From Rhodospirillaceae bacterium (GTDB lineage Bacteria > Pseudomonadota > Alphaproteobacteria > UBA11136), in NCBI GenBank assembly GCA_018663165.1, contig JABJES010000121.1, positions 1 to 7,445 of the forward strand: DNA of 7,445 nucleotides. The letters are read 5' to 3'. Shown in pieces: positions 6,401 to 7,445 of the stretch (the stretch's first letter is position 1; each line of letters opens with the position of its first letter). The position numbers were made by a program, and so were the translations under genes. The notes beneath the pieces are model-generated. The model did not search any database. It had not been told where the DNA came from and saw nothing but the letters and a program-made list of their open reading frames with translations.

Positions 6401-6754
6401 ATGAGTGCTGCAGATATTGAACGTTTCGTTGCCGACCTGAAAGAAAATGTGTCGCTTCTTGATGAGGCGAAGGCCATTCCTGGCGGTTTGGCCGCGATGG
6501 CGGATTTTGCCAAGTCAAAGGGCTATGACATCACGGTTGATGAGGCCAAGGCGTATGTCAACACTATGACCAGTTCCAACCTGAGCGATATCGAGCTTGA
6601 CGCTGTTGCTGGTGGCAAAGGCCATCACAATGTCGCGACCCAAGTGGTCGAAGTTCAGATGGTTGCGACGACAACTACAGAGGCTGCTGAGGTTGAGACA
6701 ACTGCTGCTGTTGCTTCTCAGGCTGTGGCGGTGGCGGCAATCGTTCTCACCTGA
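6401..6754 (+). CDS. Nif11-type RiPP precursor peptide, copy 3 (short core)
   Basis: This copy encodes 117 residues. The leader again spans 72 residues and ends DAVAGG, but residues 53-63 (VNTMTSSNLSD) have drifted from the DKANQELSD of the other copies. The presumed core is the shortest of the complete four at 45 residues. It starts KGHHNVATQVVEVQMV and ends VAAIVLT; it is rich in Val, Ala and Thr, with several Glu, two Met-free halves apart from a single Met, and no Cys or aromatic residue. A CGGGGAGA ribosome binding site precedes the ATG, the shared box lies 50 bp upstream, and a strong terminator follows. The product is therefore likely a monocistronic precursor. The leader family assignment is firm; the modification type is not known. 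Confidence 0.9.
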   Translation: MSAADIERFVADLKENVSLLDEAKAIPGGLAAMADFAKSKGYDITVDEAKAYVNTMTSSNLSDIELDAVAGGKGHHNVATQVVEVQMVATTTTEAAEVETTAAVASQAVAVAAIVLT

Positions 6755-6781
6755 TCCTGTCGAATTATGGAAAATATAAAG

Positions 6782-6810
6782 AAGGTCCCGCTCAAGCGGG
6801 GCCTTTTTCT
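6782..6810 (+). terminator. Intrinsic terminator after precursor copy 3
   Basis: GGTCCCGC at 6784-6791 pairs with GCGGGGCC at 6796-6803 (one T-G pair) around a TCAA loop, followed directly by TTTTT at 6804-6808 and CTTT. This is a textbook Rho-independent terminator. The preceding TTATGGAAAATATAAA is conserved after copy 4 as well. Confidence 0.88.
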
Positions 6811-6829
6811 TTGCCTTGTTTTTGTCAAT

Positions 6830-6861
6830 TATTTTGTGACAGACTGCCTGCGGAATAGAAT
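6830..6861 (+). promoter_or_regulatory. Promoter-like region of precursor copy 4 with the shared box
   Basis: TATTTTGTGACAGA at 6830-6843 starts 51 bp before the ATG. Read as a promoter, TTGTGA (6834-6839) is followed after 16 bp by TAGAAT (6856-6861), a five-of-six -10 match, which would start transcription just ahead of the GGGGAGG ribosome binding site at 6869-6875. Confidence 0.55.
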
Positions 6862-6880
6862 TTAACCTGGGGAGGCCAAT

Positions 6881-7276
6881 ATGAGCACAGCAGATATTGA
6901 ACGTTTTGTTGCAGATTTGAAAAGCAATGCATCGCTTCTTGACGAGGCGAAAGGGGTTTCTGGTGGTCTGGCCGCGATGGTGACATTCGCCGATTCAAAG
7001 GGCTATGGCATTACGGTGGATGAGGCCAAAGCCTATATCACTGATAAAGCCAATGCCGAACTTTCCGATGCACAGCTCGACGCCGTGGCTGGCGGCAAGG
7101 GACACCATCATCACAGTGTCACGACCGCTGTCGTTGAGGCGGCGCAGGTCGCTACGACGGTTCAGGCCGCAGCCGAGGTTGAGGTGGCCGCCGCCGCCGT
7201 GACAGTCGCCGCCGAAGCGGTCGCAGCCGCGACAACCGTTGCCGTTGCGGCAGAGGTTGCGGTTGTTCTGACTTAA
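6881..7276 (+). CDS. Nif11-type RiPP precursor peptide, copy 4 (Ala/Val-rich core)
   Basis: The longest complete copy has 131 residues. Its leader (ADIERFVADLKSN, SKGYGITVDEAKAYI, LSDAQLDAVAGG) ends at residue 72 and the presumed core has 59 residues. The core opens KGHHHHSVTTAVV and then becomes an Ala/Val repeat-like tract with regularly spaced Glu, ending VAVVLT; about 60% of the core is Ala or Val and there is no Cys or aromatic residue. The four-alanine run at 103-106 is encoded by four GCC codons, suggesting core length can change by triplet slippage. The aliphatic pattern loosely recalls polytheonamide-type proteusin cores, which is an analogy only. A GGGGAGG ribosome binding site lies 5 bp before the ATG and a strong terminator follows the stop. 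Confidence 0.91.
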   Translation: MSTADIERFVADLKSNASLLDEAKGVSGGLAAMVTFADSKGYGITVDEAKAYITDKANAELSDAQLDAVAGGKGHHHHSVTTAVVEAAQVATTVQAAAEVEVAAAAVTVAAEAVAAATTVAVAAEVAVVLT

Positions 7277-7300
7277 TCCAATCGACTTATGGAAAATATA

Positions 7301-7330
7301 AAAGGCCCTGCTCAAACGGGGCCTTTTTCT
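7301..7330 (+). terminator. Intrinsic terminator after precursor copy 4
   Basis: GGCCCTG at 7304-7310 pairs with CGGGGCC at 7317-7323 (one T-G pair) around a CTCAAA loop. AAA before and TTTTT (7324-7328) after extend the stem and give the U-run. It is clearly homologous to the terminator after copy 3. Confidence 0.88.
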
Positions 7331-7349
7331 TTGTCTTGTTTTTGCCAAT

Positions 7350-7382
7350 TATTTTGTGACAGACTGACGGCTCGCGCAGAAT
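7350..7382 (+). promoter_or_regulatory. Promoter-like region of precursor copy 5 with the shared box
   Basis: TATTTTGTGACAGA at 7350-7363 starts 52 bp before the ATG of copy 5. TTGTGA (7354-7359) is followed after 17 bp by CAGAAT (7377-7382), in the same place relative to the ATG as TAGAAT before copy 4. Confidence 0.52.
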
Positions 7383-7401
7383 TTAACTTGGGGAGGCCGA
7401 T

Positions 7402-7445
7402 ATGAGCACAGCAGATATCGAACGTTTTGTTGCGGATTTGAAAAG
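7402..7445 (+). CDS. Nif11-type RiPP precursor peptide, copy 5 (start only, cut by the window edge)
   Basis: Only the first 14 codons and two bases are inside the window. They read MSTADIERFVADLK, identical at protein level to the start of copy 4, with two silent base changes. The GGGGAGG ribosome binding site 5 bp before the ATG is also the same. This shows the array continues to the right; the core of this copy cannot be seen. Confidence 0.85.
   Translation, partial: MSTADIERFVADLK

Larger units (their letters stand above)
5463..7445 (+). repeat. Tandem array of at least five Nif11-precursor transcription units
   Basis: Five related units lie head to tail on the plus strand with ATGs at 5463, 5912, 6401, 6881 and 7402, so the periods are 449, 489, 480 and 521 bp. 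The leader-coding part is strongly conserved between units, the core-coding part is not, and the spacers of units 3-5 are nearly the same from stop codon to next ATG. The last unit runs off the edge, so the array is longer than seen here. Confidence 0.9.

Noticed and set aside
5463..7276. Lanthipeptide precursors of the prochlorosin type
   Set aside because: The leaders are of the same broad family, but no Cys occurs in any core, so lanthionine rings cannot form.
6995..7348. A minus-strand frame of 117 residues over copy 4 and its terminator
   Set aside because: It is the antisense of the repetitive Ala/Val core and terminator; its Gly/Cys/Arg-rich composition follows from GCC-rich codons read backwards.

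Overview
The window looks like chromosomal DNA of an alphaproteobacterium. The QueD, Tgt and QueA sequences have a proteobacterial character, base composition is moderately GC-rich, and start codons follow Shine-Dalgarno sites. This placement is an inference from protein style, not from a search. No mobile element, rRNA, tRNA or CRISPR array is visible.

The left 5.3 kb is an almost complete queuosine (tRNA wobble base) locus. A 5'-truncated view of queG runs off the left edge on the minus strand. It diverges from a tight plus-strand operon queC-queE-queD. That operon converges on a minus-strand run whose transcription order is queA-tgt-queF, followed by a small PilZ-domain gene. Together these cover 6-carboxytetrahydropterin (QueD), CDG (QueE), preQ0 (QueC), preQ1 (QueF), base exchange into tRNA (Tgt), epoxyqueuosine (QueA) and queuosine (QueG). 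Only the first enzyme, GTP cyclohydrolase I (FolE), is not here.

The right 2 kb (from about 5463 to the edge) is a different kind of locus. It is a head-to-tail array of at least five paralogous genes for Nif11-type RiPP precursor peptides; the fifth is cut by the window end. Each complete copy has a 72-residue leader ending in a double glycine, aligned without gaps across the four. Each then has a 45-59 residue core that is highly variable, free of cysteine and rich in Val, Thr and Ala. Copies 2-5 share an upstream box (TATTTTGTGACAGA, 50-52 bp before the ATG), and copies 2-4 are each followed by a hairpin terminator. The array therefore seems to have grown by duplication of whole transcription units. 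No maturase, protease or transporter is inside the window, so the final product is unknown; the genes to the right are the place to look. This array is the most novel part of the window.

The junction between the two loci (5338-5462) is a divergent intergenic region. It holds an inverted repeat and a run of nine G just upstream of the first precursor gene.
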